Source of the DNA: Phycisphaerales bacterium
GTDB lineage: Bacteria; Planctomycetota; Phycisphaerae; Phycisphaerales; SM1A02
Direction: 5' to 3'
Assembly (NCBI GenBank): GCA_020345805.1
Contig: CP070772.1
Location: forward strand, 2,379,161 to 2,415,380
DNA length: 36,220 nucleotides
Below the pieces are notes generated by a model. It worked only from the letters and a program-made list of their open reading frames with translations. It had not been told where the DNA came from and made no database searches. Positions within the stretch are counted from its first letter, which is position 1. Every line of letters starts with the position of its first letter. A program made the position numbers and the translations under genes. Positions 13,718-21,839 of the stretch are shown here, in pieces.

Positions 13718-15910
13718 CTAATCGATCTTGACCACCACGAGGGTGATGTCGTCGGTCTGGTCGGCGTGGCCGCGGAACTCGGCGACGGCCTCCTGGACGG
13801 CGTGGCTGATGGCGTCGGCGCTGCGGTCGGCAAAGGTGCGGATGACTTCGCGGAGGCGTTCCTTGCCGAACATCTCATGCTCAGCGTTGAAGCATTCCCA
13901 GATGCCGTCGGTTCCCAGAACGATTATCTGGCCCGACCGCCAGTCGGCGGCGGCGGATTCGTGGAACTGCCAGCCAGGTTCCAGTCCCAGGGGGATGTCC
14001 TCGCCGCGCATCTCTTCGAAGGTATTGTCCTGCGGATGATATACGATGGCGGGATCGTGTCCGGCGCTGAGGAAGCGGATGGTCTTCTGACTGGTGTCCA
14101 AGACCATGTAGAAGAGGGTCATGAAACGGCCGGTGAACTGCGATTCGCAGAGCTGGCGGTTGACATCGGTGAAGAGATCTTCCAGCGATCCGGTGAGGGC
14201 GGCGCGGCTGCGAAGGAGGGCCCGGACGGTGGCCATGAGCAGTGCCGCGGCCACTCCGTGCCCGACCACGTCGCCGATCACCACCGCCACGCGATTCTCG
14301 CCCAATTGCTCGAACTGGAGGAAGTCGTAGTAATCGCCGCCGGTCTCATCGCAGTAGAGGCTCCGGCCGGCGATGTCGAGGCCTTCGATCTTGGGCGGGC
14401 CCGCCGGCAGAAGGCTTTGCTGCACTTCCATGGCCACGTGCAGGGACTGACGGATGCGCACGCGATCGCGCAGCTTGGGAACCATGCTGTTGAAGGCGTC
14501 GGCCAGCTCGGCGAGCTCGCGGCTGCCGCGACCGGGGGCCACGCGGGCTTCGAGCTCGCCGTCGGAGATTCGGTTGGCCGCCTCGGCCAACTCGGTCACC
14601 GGGCGGGTGACCACCTGAGAGCCCTTCCACGCCAGCAGGATGACCACGATCAGCACGAGCATCAACATCAACGCCTTGCCGGCCATGTTGTGCCACATGC
14701 GGGCGATCACGTCCTCTCCCACCTCCACCGCCTTCTGCACGATGAGTTCCTTGGGAACGATGACCAGAAGGTAACCGCGTTCATCATCTTCCCGCCCGAT
14801 CGAACTATAGGAGACGACGCATTGACGCCCCTGGTAGGTCAGGTCGCGCACGCCCGTGAGTTGCTGCCGCATATCATCCATCACCACCGCCAGCTCATTC
14901 GGATCATCGGAAGCCAGCACTCGATACTCCGCCCTCTTGCGCCAGTCTTGTCTGCCCTCATCGACCGAACTCTCCGCGAAGACGATCGGGGTCAGGGCGC
15001 CTTCGGAAGGGAGGACGCGAAAATCCTCACACTCCTCGGGCGTGGCGAGGAGGAGTAGCATCATCTCCGCCTGCCCGGACCACGCCTCCGGCAGACGCGT
15101 CTGGGCGAGCACTCTTTCCACCGGGCTGTCGACGGCGGTAACGCCGGCGAAGGAACCGTCCGGCAAGTACAGCGGCATGGCCGCCGTGATCATCACCCGG
15201 CCCGTGGAGACATCGGCCATGGGCGAAATCCAGATCGTGTCCCCTTCGTCCCGGGCCAGTGTGTACCAATGGCGATCCCGGGGCTCGTAATCCTGCGGGT
15301 AGCCGCCTTTGCCCGGATAGGCGCTGTGAACGCCGGTCTCCAGGCTGGTGTACTGCCAGAGGATCGCTTCGGGGTAGGACGCCCGCAGCGAGTGATATAC
15401 CTCGGTCATGTCCGCCAGGGCGCGAATATTGCCGGCAAGCTGCTGGCGGTCCGTGCCTGGCGCCAGCCGAATCACCTGGGTTGCCCAACTCACCATCTGC
15501 GGCTGGAGTGTGCCGTCCGCTGCCCAGGCCGCGTGATCCGTGGAAGAGAAGAGGCCCGGCGGGCCGTGATCCGGCGGGGTTCGGCCGGCGATGGCGGCAT
15601 CAAAATCCTCTGCGAAGAAAACCGGTGCTTCTGCGGCGGTGTCCTCACCGGCCAGCCGCCTTTCCACGGCCTCTGCCTGCCGCTGCAGAATCTGCTCCAT
15701 CAGCCGTCGCTCGCGCTCCAGCAGACGCGCATAGCCGCCCAGCACACGTTCGAGTTCCTCTTGCGCGGCATCGGTGAGATCCGCCCGCATATCGCCGGCC
15801 AGATCCCGACCGAGCCGGAGGATCACCATTCGATCCACCCAGCCGACGAGCAGCAACGGCAGCAGGCCGATGGCCAGCAGCAATATCAGCAGTTTCCAGC
15901 GGATCTTCAT
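13718..15910 (-). CDS. Cache-HAMP-SpoIIE/PP2C serine phosphatase (RsbU/RsbP-like)
   Basis: A 730-residue membrane sensor phosphatase, probably dephosphorylating an anti-sigma-factor antagonist. It has a membrane segment at about 7-25, an extracytoplasmic Cache-type sensor to about 395 (SAYPGKGGYPQDYEPRDRHWY is the typical dCache region), a second membrane segment at about 398-420, a HAMP domain (RPVTELAEAANRISDGELEARV), and a SpoIIE-type PP2C domain from about 500. Metal-binding Asp residues appear in DETGGDYYDF, GDVVGHG, TDGIWE and DQTDDITLVVV. It ends in VKID with the PP2C fold complete. An AGGA site is 8-9 nt before ATG 15910. No RsbV/RsbW-type partner is seen in the window. It converges with thiC. 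Confidence 0.92.
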   Translation of the reverse strand: MKIRWKLLILLLAIGLLPLLLVGWVDRMVILRLGRDLAGDMRADLTDAAQEELERVLGGYARLLERERRLMEQILQRQAEAVERRLAGEDTAAEAPVFFAEDFDAAIAGRTPPDHGPPGLFSSTDHAAWAADGTLQPQMVSWATQVIRLAPGTDRQQLAGNIRALADMTEVYHSLRASYPEAILWQYTSLETGVHSAYPGKGGYPQDYEPRDRHWYTLARDEGDTIWISPMADVSTGRVMITAAMPLYLPDGSFAGVTAVDSPVERVLAQTRLPEAWSGQAEMMLLLLATPEECEDFRVLPSEGALTPIVFAESSVDEGRQDWRKRAEYRVLASDDPNELAVVMDDMRQQLTGVRDLTYQGRQCVVSYSSIGREDDERGYLLVIVPKELIVQKAVEVGEDVIARMWHNMAGKALMLMLVLIVVILLAWKGSQVVTRPVTELAEAANRISDGELEARVAPGRGSRELAELADAFNSMVPKLRDRVRIRQSLHVAMEVQQSLLPAGPPKIEGLDIAGRSLYCDETGGDYYDFLQFEQLGENRVAVVIGDVVGHGVAAALLMATVRALLRSRAALTGSLEDLFTDVNRQLCESQFTGRFMTLFYMVLDTSQKTIRFLSAGHDPAIVYHPQDNTFEEMRGEDIPLGLEPGWQFHESAAADWRSGQIIVLGTDGIWECFNAEHEMFGKERLREVIRTFADRSADAISHAVQEAVAEFRGHADQTDDITLVVVKID

Positions 15911-15951
15911 GTCGAGGCGATCCTGGAAAACGCATGTCGGACTCGGGCAGC

Positions 15952-16563
15952 TTAACGGCTCCGCCAGGTGTTGTGAAACACCACCTCATCGCGGCGCTTG
16001 CGCTCGATCGGCTCGGGCTCCTCGTCGGGATATCCGATCGGGAGCAGGAAGGTGCAGGCTATGTCATCGGGCAGTTCCAGCAAATCCCCGGCACGGGCGA
16101 TGTCCAGATACGCGATCCAGCAGCCGCGCAGACCGAAGTTCTCCGCGGCCAGGAGCATCTGCTGGCCGGCGATGAGCACGTCGTTGCAGTCGGAGAACAC
16201 CCTCATCGCCTTGCGATCGGGGCAGGCGTTGAGGTAGTCGATCAGCCCCTCGCCGTAGCGGAATCGATTGCCCAGCAGGTTCTTATCATCCTCGGCCGCG
16301 TCCTTCAGATCGCCGACGAGGATCGCGCAGATCGCCAGCACCACGGGTGCGGTGGCGATCCAGTCCTGCCCGCCGGCGATGTCGATCATCCGCCGCTTGA
16401 GATCGTCATTCGTAATCAACCCGAAATACCAGTTCTGGAGGTGCATGCCCGAAGGGGCGATGCGGCCCGCTTCCAGGATCTGCTCCAGCACGTCCTCGGG
16501 GATCGGATCGGGCTTGAAGCGCCTCACCGAGCGGCGTTTGCGGATGACGTCCATGAATTCCAT
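15952..16563 (-). CDS. Nitroreductase-family flavoprotein
   Basis: A 203-residue protein of the FMN-dependent nitroreductase family, which uses NAD(P)H to reduce nitro groups, quinones or related substrates; the natural substrate cannot be read from sequence. Family signs are RKRRSVRRFKPDPIPEDVLEQIL at the N-terminus (FMN phosphate contact), APSGMHLQNWYF, and the later ENFGLRGCWIAY-type helix followed by LPIGYPDEEPE. ATG 16563 has AAAGG about 9 nt upstream; TTG 16569 is an alternative. It is 41 bp from the phosphatase gene on the same strand, and divergent from the EEP lipoprotein gene. Confidence 0.9.
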   Translation of the reverse strand: MEFMDVIRKRRSVRRFKPDPIPEDVLEQILEAGRIAPSGMHLQNWYFGLITNDDLKRRMIDIAGGQDWIATAPVVLAICAILVGDLKDAAEDDKNLLGNRFRYGEGLIDYLNACPDRKAMRVFSDCNDVLIAGQQMLLAAENFGLRGCWIAYLDIARAGDLLELPDDIACTFLLPIGYPDEEPEPIERKRRDEVVFHNTWRSR

Positions 16564-16572
16564 GATCAAGAA

Positions 16573-16653
16573 CCTTTCCGGGTCAGATAGCGATGAACAG
16601 ACAAACAGGATATCCGGCTAACATGGATGCTTCATCCTGAGGAACCGGAAAGG
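16573..16653. promoter_or_regulatory. Inverted repeat covering both divergent ribosome sites
   Basis: CCTTTCCGG (16573-16581) and CCGGAAAGG (16645-16653) form a 9-bp perfect inverted repeat. Each arm contains the AAAGG ribosome site of one of the two divergent genes. It may be chance extension of two similar sites, or a shared operator. Confidence 0.4.
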
Positions 16654-16660
16654 CGCGGCA

Positions 16661-17506
16661 ATGTTCAGATCACTATCCATAACGAGGGGCCGCGGGACGG
16701 CCGGGTTCATCGCAGCCGTGATCCTGGCCATCCTCCTCCTGCTGGGCGGATGCGCCGCGGCCCCGGTCCAGCTACGCGTACTGAGCTACAACATCCATCA
16801 CGGCGAAGGGATGGACGGGAACTTCGATCTGCCGCGCCTGGCCGAGGTGATCAACTCCACGGAGCCGGACCTGGTGTCGCTTCAGGAGGTTGACCGCGGA
16901 ACGACCCGCGCCGGCGGGATCGACCAGGCGGCGGAGTTGGGACGCCTCACCGGCATGCACGTCGAGTACGGCCCGGCCATGGACTACGCGGGAGGCGAGT
17001 ACGGCGTGGCGATCCTCTCGCGACTGCCCTTCGAGGCAGCCACAAACCACCCGCTTCCGTACACCGAGGGTTACGAGCCGCGCACCGCCCTGGCGGCGCA
17101 GGCCACGGCTGGGGGGATCGGGGAGGTGACGTTCATCGCCACCCATCTTCAGCACAACTCGGCTAAAGATCGACTGGCCCAGGCGCAGCGCATTTGCGAG
17201 CTGTTCGTGAAAGATGACGGCGGGCTGGTCATTCTTGCCGGCGACCTCAACGCCAGGCCCGACAGCCCGCCGATGATCGTAATGCTGGATAACTGGACGG
17301 CGGTCGCGGGCGCGCTGCGCGAACTGGAATCGGCCCCGACCTTTCCCTCTGACGAGCCGGACCGGAAGATCGATTACATCCTCCTGCGCCCGATGGACGG
17401 CTGGCGAGTGGTGGAGATGAAGATCCTCCACGAGCCGATCGCATCGGACCATTGCCCGCTGCTGGCGGTTCTGGAATATGCGGGCGGGGAGGGCGCGGCG
17501 GAGTGA
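16661..17506 (+). CDS. Endonuclease/exonuclease/phosphatase-family lipoprotein
   Basis: A 281-residue protein with a lipoprotein signal (ILAILLLLGGC, Cys near residue 31) and an EEP-fold hydrolase domain. Catalytic motifs are in the expected order: LSYNIHHGEG, SLQEVDRGTTRAGG (metal-binding Glu), THLQHNS, AGDLNARPDSPP (Asp/Asn pair), KIDYILL, and ASDHCPLLAVLE (catalytic His). The set fits phosphodiesterases of the family, including sphingomyelinase-like and inositol-phosphatase-like members that act outside the cytoplasm. Substrate unknown. AAAGG lies 8 nt before ATG 16661. The HAD phosphatase gene follows 70 bp downstream. Confidence 0.9.
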   Translation: MFRSLSITRGRGTAGFIAAVILAILLLLGGCAAAPVQLRVLSYNIHHGEGMDGNFDLPRLAEVINSTEPDLVSLQEVDRGTTRAGGIDQAAELGRLTGMHVEYGPAMDYAGGEYGVAILSRLPFEAATNHPLPYTEGYEPRTALAAQATAGGIGEVTFIATHLQHNSAKDRLAQAQRICELFVKDDGGLVILAGDLNARPDSPPMIVMLDNWTAVAGALRELESAPTFPSDEPDRKIDYILLRPMDGWRVVEMKILHEPIASDHCPLLAVLEYAGGEGAAE

Positions 17507-17576
17507 ACGGCTGCTGAACAGTTGTTACCCTGTGGGTGCATCGCGGGCGGCGTATCGTCGCAACGCTTCGAAACTC

Positions 17577-18407
17577 ATGAGCAAGATCATCGCTTTAGTC
17601 CTGGATTTCGATGACACGCTGGCCCCGGACAGCACCTCCGGCTTCCTGCGCACGCTCGGTGTCGATGCCGATCACTTCTGGGCCGGGCACGTCCAGCAAC
17701 TGCTGGATGATGACTGGGACCCGATCCCCGCCTACCTGTGGCGGATGATCGAGCTTTCCAATTCAAGACCTGAAGGCGACCGCATCACCCGCGACAAGCT
17801 CAGCGCGTGGGGCCGGCAGATCACCTTCTTCGAGGGCGTGGAGGATCTGTTCGATACCCTGCGCGAAGAGGCGCAGCGCATTGATCCGGAAATCGCCGTC
17901 GAGTTCTACATCATCTCAAGCGGGATCGGCGAGGTTCTCCGCACCACTTCGATCTTCCCGCAGCTCAAGGATGTCTGGGCCTGCGAGTTTCATTACAACG
18001 AGCGCGGCGAGATCGTCTACCCCCGGAATGTGGTGAGCTTCACTGAGAAAACGAAGTATCTGTATCGCATCTCCAAGGGTCTCATCGGCGAAAAGTGGCG
18101 GGGCAAGCCGTTCGCAGTCAATGAACGAATGGTCCCGGATGACTACCGCATCCCGTTCAAGAAGATGATCGTGGTGGGCGACGGCCACACGGACATCCCG
18201 TGCTTCGCGCTGGTGAAGCGCTACGGCGGGTATCCGTTCGGCGTTTATGATCCGGAGCATCCGGGCAAGTGGAGCAGGGCCTTCGACTTCGTAACCGATC
18301 AACGCGTCGTAAGCCTCCACACCGCCCGCTACAGCCCCGGCAGCGACCTCCACAATGCACTGCGCATGGCTGTCAATCGCATCGCGCGGCAGATTGCGGA
18401 GGATTGA
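17577..18407 (+). CDS. HAD-superfamily phosphatase
   Basis: A 276-residue cytoplasmic hydrolase. Motif I is LDFDDTLAPD at residues 8-17 with the nucleophile and acid Asp pair; motif II is the Ser in YIISSG; a Lys precedes motif IV in FKKMIVVGDGHTDIPCF, which supplies the metal-binding Asp residues. The order and spacing resemble phosphoserine-phosphatase-like HAD proteins with a helical cap between motifs I and II. Substrate unknown. ATG 17577 was chosen because the conserved core starts immediately after it; the open frame upstream overlaps the previous gene. No Shine-Dalgarno is evident. Confidence 0.88.
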   Translation: MSKIIALVLDFDDTLAPDSTSGFLRTLGVDADHFWAGHVQQLLDDDWDPIPAYLWRMIELSNSRPEGDRITRDKLSAWGRQITFFEGVEDLFDTLREEAQRIDPEIAVEFYIISSGIGEVLRTTSIFPQLKDVWACEFHYNERGEIVYPRNVVSFTEKTKYLYRISKGLIGEKWRGKPFAVNERMVPDDYRIPFKKMIVVGDGHTDIPCFALVKRYGGYPFGVYDPEHPGKWSRAFDFVTDQRVVSLHTARYSPGSDLHNALRMAVNRIARQIAED

Positions 18408-18448
18408 GACAACGAAGGATCAGCTGAACCAGGCCCGAGTGGCATCCG

Positions 18449-18472
18449 TACAACTTCTGGTTTGCAGTTGTA
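18449..18472 (+). other. Small hairpin upstream of zinc-ribbon gene
   Basis: TACAACT and AGTTGTA pair perfectly around a 10-nt loop in the 92-bp gap after the HAD gene. It could end the HAD transcript or lie in the leader of the next gene. No T-run follows. Confidence 0.35.
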
Positions 18473-18499
18473 TGGCATCATCCGGGTAACGGTGCTCTC

Positions 18500-19384
18500 A
18501 TGAGCGATCATCGAATACTTAATCTAATATCTGTGGGATTGCGGGATATCGTTGCGACCGCCCGCGACAGGCGGTTCCTGCCTGTAGTCTGCCTGCTTGG
18601 ATTATTCACGTCGGTGGCGGCGGCGATCGCCTGTTCGGTCCTCAGGGGACCGTACTCCCCGTGGGAGCCTAGCGGAGGTTTTACATGGACCGAGAATGGT
18701 GGATTCGGGTTCTCGGAGTATTCGTGTGTCGGTACACGTCGCTATTACTCGTACCAAGTGCACAACTCCGAATGGCCAGGACTCTGGGAGTTCCTTGATG
18801 AGATGTCAGGTTTCTTCTACGACAGTCGTGAACTACCTGCTTGGTCACGTCTGAGAACCGGGAACCGTGGCGATGAGCCGTCGGTGCAGTCAACCGCTCC
18901 CGCCGATCTGATTGCGTTCGATGCTTTCGCCGACGAAGCCGCGGGGTGGCCGTTCCTGATGGCGTCGTGTGAGTTCCATTACGCCTGGTCTGAGAAACAC
19001 AGCGGATGGCTGCTCTCGCACACCAGTGGCGGCATCGAGATCCGACGATCGGAATGGCCGACCGACAATCCACCCAGGCAGCCCGATCCCAGATCGTTCT
19101 ATGCCATCGAGGGCATCCCGCTCCCGCCCAACCCTCACCCGCATATGCGGGGCGGATGGGCCATCCCGCTTCGGCCCATCTGGAGCGGGGTTTTCCTCAA
19201 CTGGCTGTTCTATTCGGTCATCTGGGGCGCTGTCATTCTCACGATGGAGGCGAGTATCAAATCATGCCGGCGGTGGGTGACTGTGAGCCGGCTGAAGGCG
19301 GGCAAGTGCCCGGTTTGCAGCTATCCGATTTCGCATTCTGGCGGAGGGCTTGGTTGTCCCGAGTGTGGGTGCAATCGCAGATAA
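18500..19384 (+). CDS. Zinc-ribbon membrane protein, paralogue 3
   Basis: A 294-residue protein with the same plan as the proteins at 1599-2249 and 2615-3322: an N-terminal membrane segment (FLPVVCLLGLFTSVAAAIAC), a larger extracytoplasmic domain, then IPLRPIWSGVFLNWLFYSVIWGAV as second membrane segment, a basic stretch and a terminal ribbon CPVCSYPI...CPECGCNRR. The IPLRP motif before the second membrane segment is shared with paralogue 1. The central domain is much less conserved than the ends. Start ATG 18500 lacks a clear ribosome site. Function unknown. Confidence 0.78.
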   Translation: MSDHRILNLISVGLRDIVATARDRRFLPVVCLLGLFTSVAAAIACSVLRGPYSPWEPSGGFTWTENGGFGFSEYSCVGTRRYYSYQVHNSEWPGLWEFLDEMSGFFYDSRELPAWSRLRTGNRGDEPSVQSTAPADLIAFDAFADEAAGWPFLMASCEFHYAWSEKHSGWLLSHTSGGIEIRRSEWPTDNPPRQPDPRSFYAIEGIPLPPNPHPHMRGGWAIPLRPIWSGVFLNWLFYSVIWGAVILTMEASIKSCRRWVTVSRLKAGKCPVCSYPISHSGGGLGCPECGCNRR

Positions 19385-19431
19385 GTGGTTGGGGAATGAC
19401 ACTGATCGTGGCGTATGCGCGACGCGTGAAA

Positions 19432-19473
19432 GGGGTAGTCGCGCGCCGTCCGGGTCGGGGACGACGTGGTCCG
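19432..19473 (-). repeat. Structured 3' element, decayed copy E
   Basis: On the minus strand, GTCG-TCCC-CGAC (19465-19454) followed by CCGG and GCGCGACTACCCC resembles hairpin 1 and the start of the middle part of the element. The outer GCCCG arm is lost. It lies 18 bp after the cupin stop, in sense orientation. Confidence 0.4.
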
Positions 19474-19490
19474 CGGATCGCGGGTGGCGT

Positions 19491-19865
19491 TCAGTGTGCG
19501 CCGCGGTCGACGCCGGTCTTCTCGCTGGGCGGGCTGAAGATGTCGAGTACCAGCGAATCCTCCAGCGCTTCGGCCGAGTGCGGCACATCGGGCGGGAAGT
19601 GCAGGACCTCGCCCCCGCTCAATGTAAGCTCGTGCCGATCCGCGCTGTTCTCAGCGCCGATGCCGAAGCGCATGCGGCCGGTCACGAGGTATGCGAACTG
19701 CTCGTTGGCGTGGGCGTGCGTGGGCACGCGGCAGCCTTTCTGCAGGCGAACCTGGGCGATCATGACCTTCTCGCCGACGATCCGCCGACGGGCGAGCTTC
19801 TCCAGCGGATGATCCTCCGGCAGGTCATCCCACCGGTAACACTTCGCATGCGTATCGGCGCCCAT
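19491..19865 (-). CDS. Small cupin-domain protein
   Basis: A 124-residue single-domain cupin. Motif 1 is THAHANEQFAYLVTGRMRFGIG (His, His and Glu as metal ligands, given here in part: THAHANEQ) and motif 2 is HFPPDVPHSAEAL with the last His. Such proteins bind a metal or small ligand and may be dioxygenases, isomerases or sensors; nothing here selects one. ATG 19865 is preceded by GGGAGGATCAAC, a good ribosome site, so the longer frame to 19925 is not needed. It is divergent from the CPBP protease gene (112 bp apart) and ends opposite zinc-ribbon paralogue 3. Confidence 0.87.
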   Translation of the reverse strand: MGADTHAKCYRWDDLPEDHPLEKLARRRIVGEKVMIAQVRLQKGCRVPTHAHANEQFAYLVTGRMRFGIGAENSADRHELTLSGGEVLHFPPDVPHSAEALEDSLVLDIFSPPSEKTGVDRGAH

Positions 19866-19976
19866 GTTGATCCTCCCGACGAGAGCCCAGGTGACAGAGA
19901 ATATCGCGATCGCTTTGTAAGTCACGCGTCAACGGATTGAAAGAGATCTCAAGCGACTGTTTCCCAATAGTCAGGT

Positions 19977-20765
19977 ATGACGACCAGTGATGTCGCATTC
20001 CCGGTTTCCTGCGCGCCGACGGGTGGCCGCCTGGCCGAGCCCGTCCTCGCCCGGGCCGGACAGATCTGGACGACCGAGCGGGGGCGGGCGTTACTCGCGC
20101 TGGTGTTGATCGTTCCCGTGCCGGCGATCTCGGCGCTGATTGCGAGGTTCGTCCCGGGCGTTAAGGGTGAGGCCGCCGGGCAGGTGCTCTACTTCTGCGC
20201 GAAGGCGTGGATCGTCCTGCTGCCGGTGCTGTGGCTGATGATCGTGGATCGCGGCCGCATCAACCTCTCTCCGATGCGCCGCGGCGGATTGAGAGTCGGA
20301 ATAATCACAGGTGCGGCGATCTTCATCGCCATCATTCTCGCGTACCTCATTCTCGGCCGGTTATGGATCGACCCGGAAACGGTCCGTGCGGCGGCGGGCG
20401 GCAAGGGGCTCGATCGGCTATGGTTGTATGTGCTGTCGGTCTGTGGACTGTCTCTACTAAACGCGCTGGTCGAGGAGTACGTGTGGCGGTGGTTCGTGCT
20501 CCGCAAGTGCGCGATCCTCATCGGCTCAATCGGCGCGGTGATTCTCGGAGCGAGTCTGTTCACATTGCATCACATCGTCTCCCTGCGAGCCCACACCGGC
20601 TGGGATGTGACCGCATTGGGCTCGGCCGGCTGCTTCGTGGGCGGCGTGATCTGGTCGTGGCTGTACCTGCGCTACCGATCCATCTGGCCCGGTTATGTCA
20701 GCCACATCCTCGCCGATGTGGCGATATACCTGATCGGCTGGCACCTGATATTTCGAGCCGCGTAA
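19977..20765 (+). CDS. CPBP-family intramembrane metalloprotease
   Basis: A 262-residue polytopic membrane protein of the CPBP (CAAX/Abi) family. About seven hydrophobic segments are seen. The active-site motifs are Glu166-Glu167-x3-Arg171 (EEYVWRWF), His198/His199 in FTLHHI, and a late HILAD (family: H...N/D). These are the metal and catalytic residues of Rce1-like glutamate intramembrane proteases. Bacterial members have varied roles, including peptide processing and self-immunity; no bacteriocin genes are near. No Shine-Dalgarno is seen before ATG 19977. It converges on the minus-strand gene at 20935, with element copy C between them. Confidence 0.87.
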   Translation: MTTSDVAFPVSCAPTGGRLAEPVLARAGQIWTTERGRALLALVLIVPVPAISALIARFVPGVKGEAAGQVLYFCAKAWIVLLPVLWLMIVDRGRINLSPMRRGGLRVGIITGAAIFIAIILAYLILGRLWIDPETVRAAAGGKGLDRLWLYVLSVCGLSLLNALVEEYVWRWFVLRKCAILIGSIGAVILGASLFTLHHIVSLRAHTGWDVTALGSAGCFVGGVIWSWLYLRYRSIWPGYVSHILADVAIYLIGWHLIFRAA

Positions 20766-20792
20766 TCGGAGTGCCAAACGTGCGTCTCGCTT

Positions 20793-20917
20793 TGTTCAGC
20801 AGGCTGTGCCGTCCCCGGCCACGGCGCCGTCCGGCGTGAGCGGGCGAAGTTTGCGCAGAGGGCGCACGGGGTAGTCGGAGGGCGCCCGGGCTGAGGACAG
20901 ACGGGCTCGCTGAGGCG
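20793..20917 (-). repeat. Structured 3' element, copy C
   Basis: Full copy on the minus strand, starting 18 bp after the stop of the gene at 20935-21711. Hairpin 1 (20906-20884) keeps GCCCG/CGGGC, loop TCCT and CTG/CAG pairs, with one mismatch in the inner stem. Hairpin 2 (20825-20803) closes a GGGA tetraloop with one A-C mismatch. Between them lies GTGCGCCCTCTGCGCAAA, similar to copies A and B. Confidence 0.75.
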
Positions 20918-20934
20918 TGTTGTTTACGATTCGT

Positions 20935-21711
20935 TTACCACGCCTCCAGCTCTTGCGGGACGAGTTCCCAGAAGCGCTGCAGGCGGTACAGCATTGCCCT
21001 CACATCATCGAATCTCATGCGGCCGGTGAGGATCATCGAGACATAGCCGTCGCCGATGCGCCAGATCACGGTGCGGTCCTCAAGCAGGAACCGTTGCATC
21101 TCCGGCCCGAGCAGAGTGAGGGCGAAGTCCTCGCTGTCGCTGCGCACCTTCATGGAAAGGTTGAACGCTTCATTCTCCAGGATCAGGCCGCGCTTCACGC
21201 CGAGGCGGTATAGCAGCCCGCCGATCGGGTTGCGACGGCGGATGGTGGTGGCGGGCCAGTGCGGCGCTTCGGTCACATAGACGGTGTGATAGACGGGCAC
21301 GGGGGTCTGGCCCGCCATGGTCATGTAGTAATGCTGGAAGGCGGTGAGGGCCCGGCCGGCGAGATCGCCGGTGAGGACGTGGGCGACATCACCTCCGCCG
21401 GGGATGCCGGGCAGCTTGCCGAAGTGGCGGTGGAACCCCTTGGGCGCCTTGGGCAGGTGATCCAGGCCGAGATCGGACAGTGCGGCCGGACTGTGCGGAC
21501 CGCCCTTCCCGCGCCTGGAATATATCGCCTTCACGGCTGCCAACGCCCCCACCAGTGCAATCGCCACCGCGACGATGACCGACAGGATTGCCGGTCCGGG
21601 TATCGCCCAGTTGCCGCCTACTCCCCGGCCGGCGATCAGGGCCGCCAATAGCACGGCCACGCCCAGGGCCAGCAGGACGACAAGCAGCATCCGAGGTGTC
21701 CGATCGTCCAT
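20935..21711 (-). CDS. DUF3137-like membrane protein
   Basis: A 258-residue protein with two N-terminal membrane segments (about 7-28 and 38-62) and a cytoplasmic domain. Phrases such as ENEAFNLSMKVRSDSEDFALTLLGPEMQRFL followed by IWRIGDGYVSMI resemble the end of DUF3137 proteins, where an AF.V...D...A..LL.PE pattern is common; the match is by eye and moderate. Function unknown. There is no Shine-Dalgarno; TAATAT lies 6 nt before the ATG, giving a leaderless promoter geometry. Confidence 0.7.
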   Translation of the reverse strand: MDDRTPRMLLVVLLALGVAVLLAALIAGRGVGGNWAIPGPAILSVIVAVAIALVGALAAVKAIYSRRGKGGPHSPAALSDLGLDHLPKAPKGFHRHFGKLPGIPGGGDVAHVLTGDLAGRALTAFQHYYMTMAGQTPVPVYHTVYVTEAPHWPATTIRRRNPIGGLLYRLGVKRGLILENEAFNLSMKVRSDSEDFALTLLGPEMQRFLLEDRTVIWRIGDGYVSMILTGRMRFDDVRAMLYRLQRFWELVPQELEAW

Positions 21712-21717
21712 GCAACA

Positions 21718-21723
21718 ATATTA
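21718..21723 (-). promoter_or_regulatory. -10 box TAATAT for a leaderless mRNA
   Basis: TAATAT on the minus strand ends 6 nt before ATG 21711, the same geometry as at 1587-1599. No ribosome site lies between. Confidence 0.45.
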
Positions 21724-21839
21724 CGGCGTTTCCCAATCAGCGATGTGTCCGTTCCCGATCGTTTTGCGACATGAGGCACACAGCAGGCGGGGCGAGGGCT
21801 TCTTGCCGTGCCTTCTCCTCTAAATCCGGAGAGGTGACC

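Noticed and set aside
19977..20765. Bacteriocin immunity or phage abortive-infection role for the CPBP protease
   Set aside because: The family includes such proteins, but no peptide precursor, exporter or defence gene is nearby.
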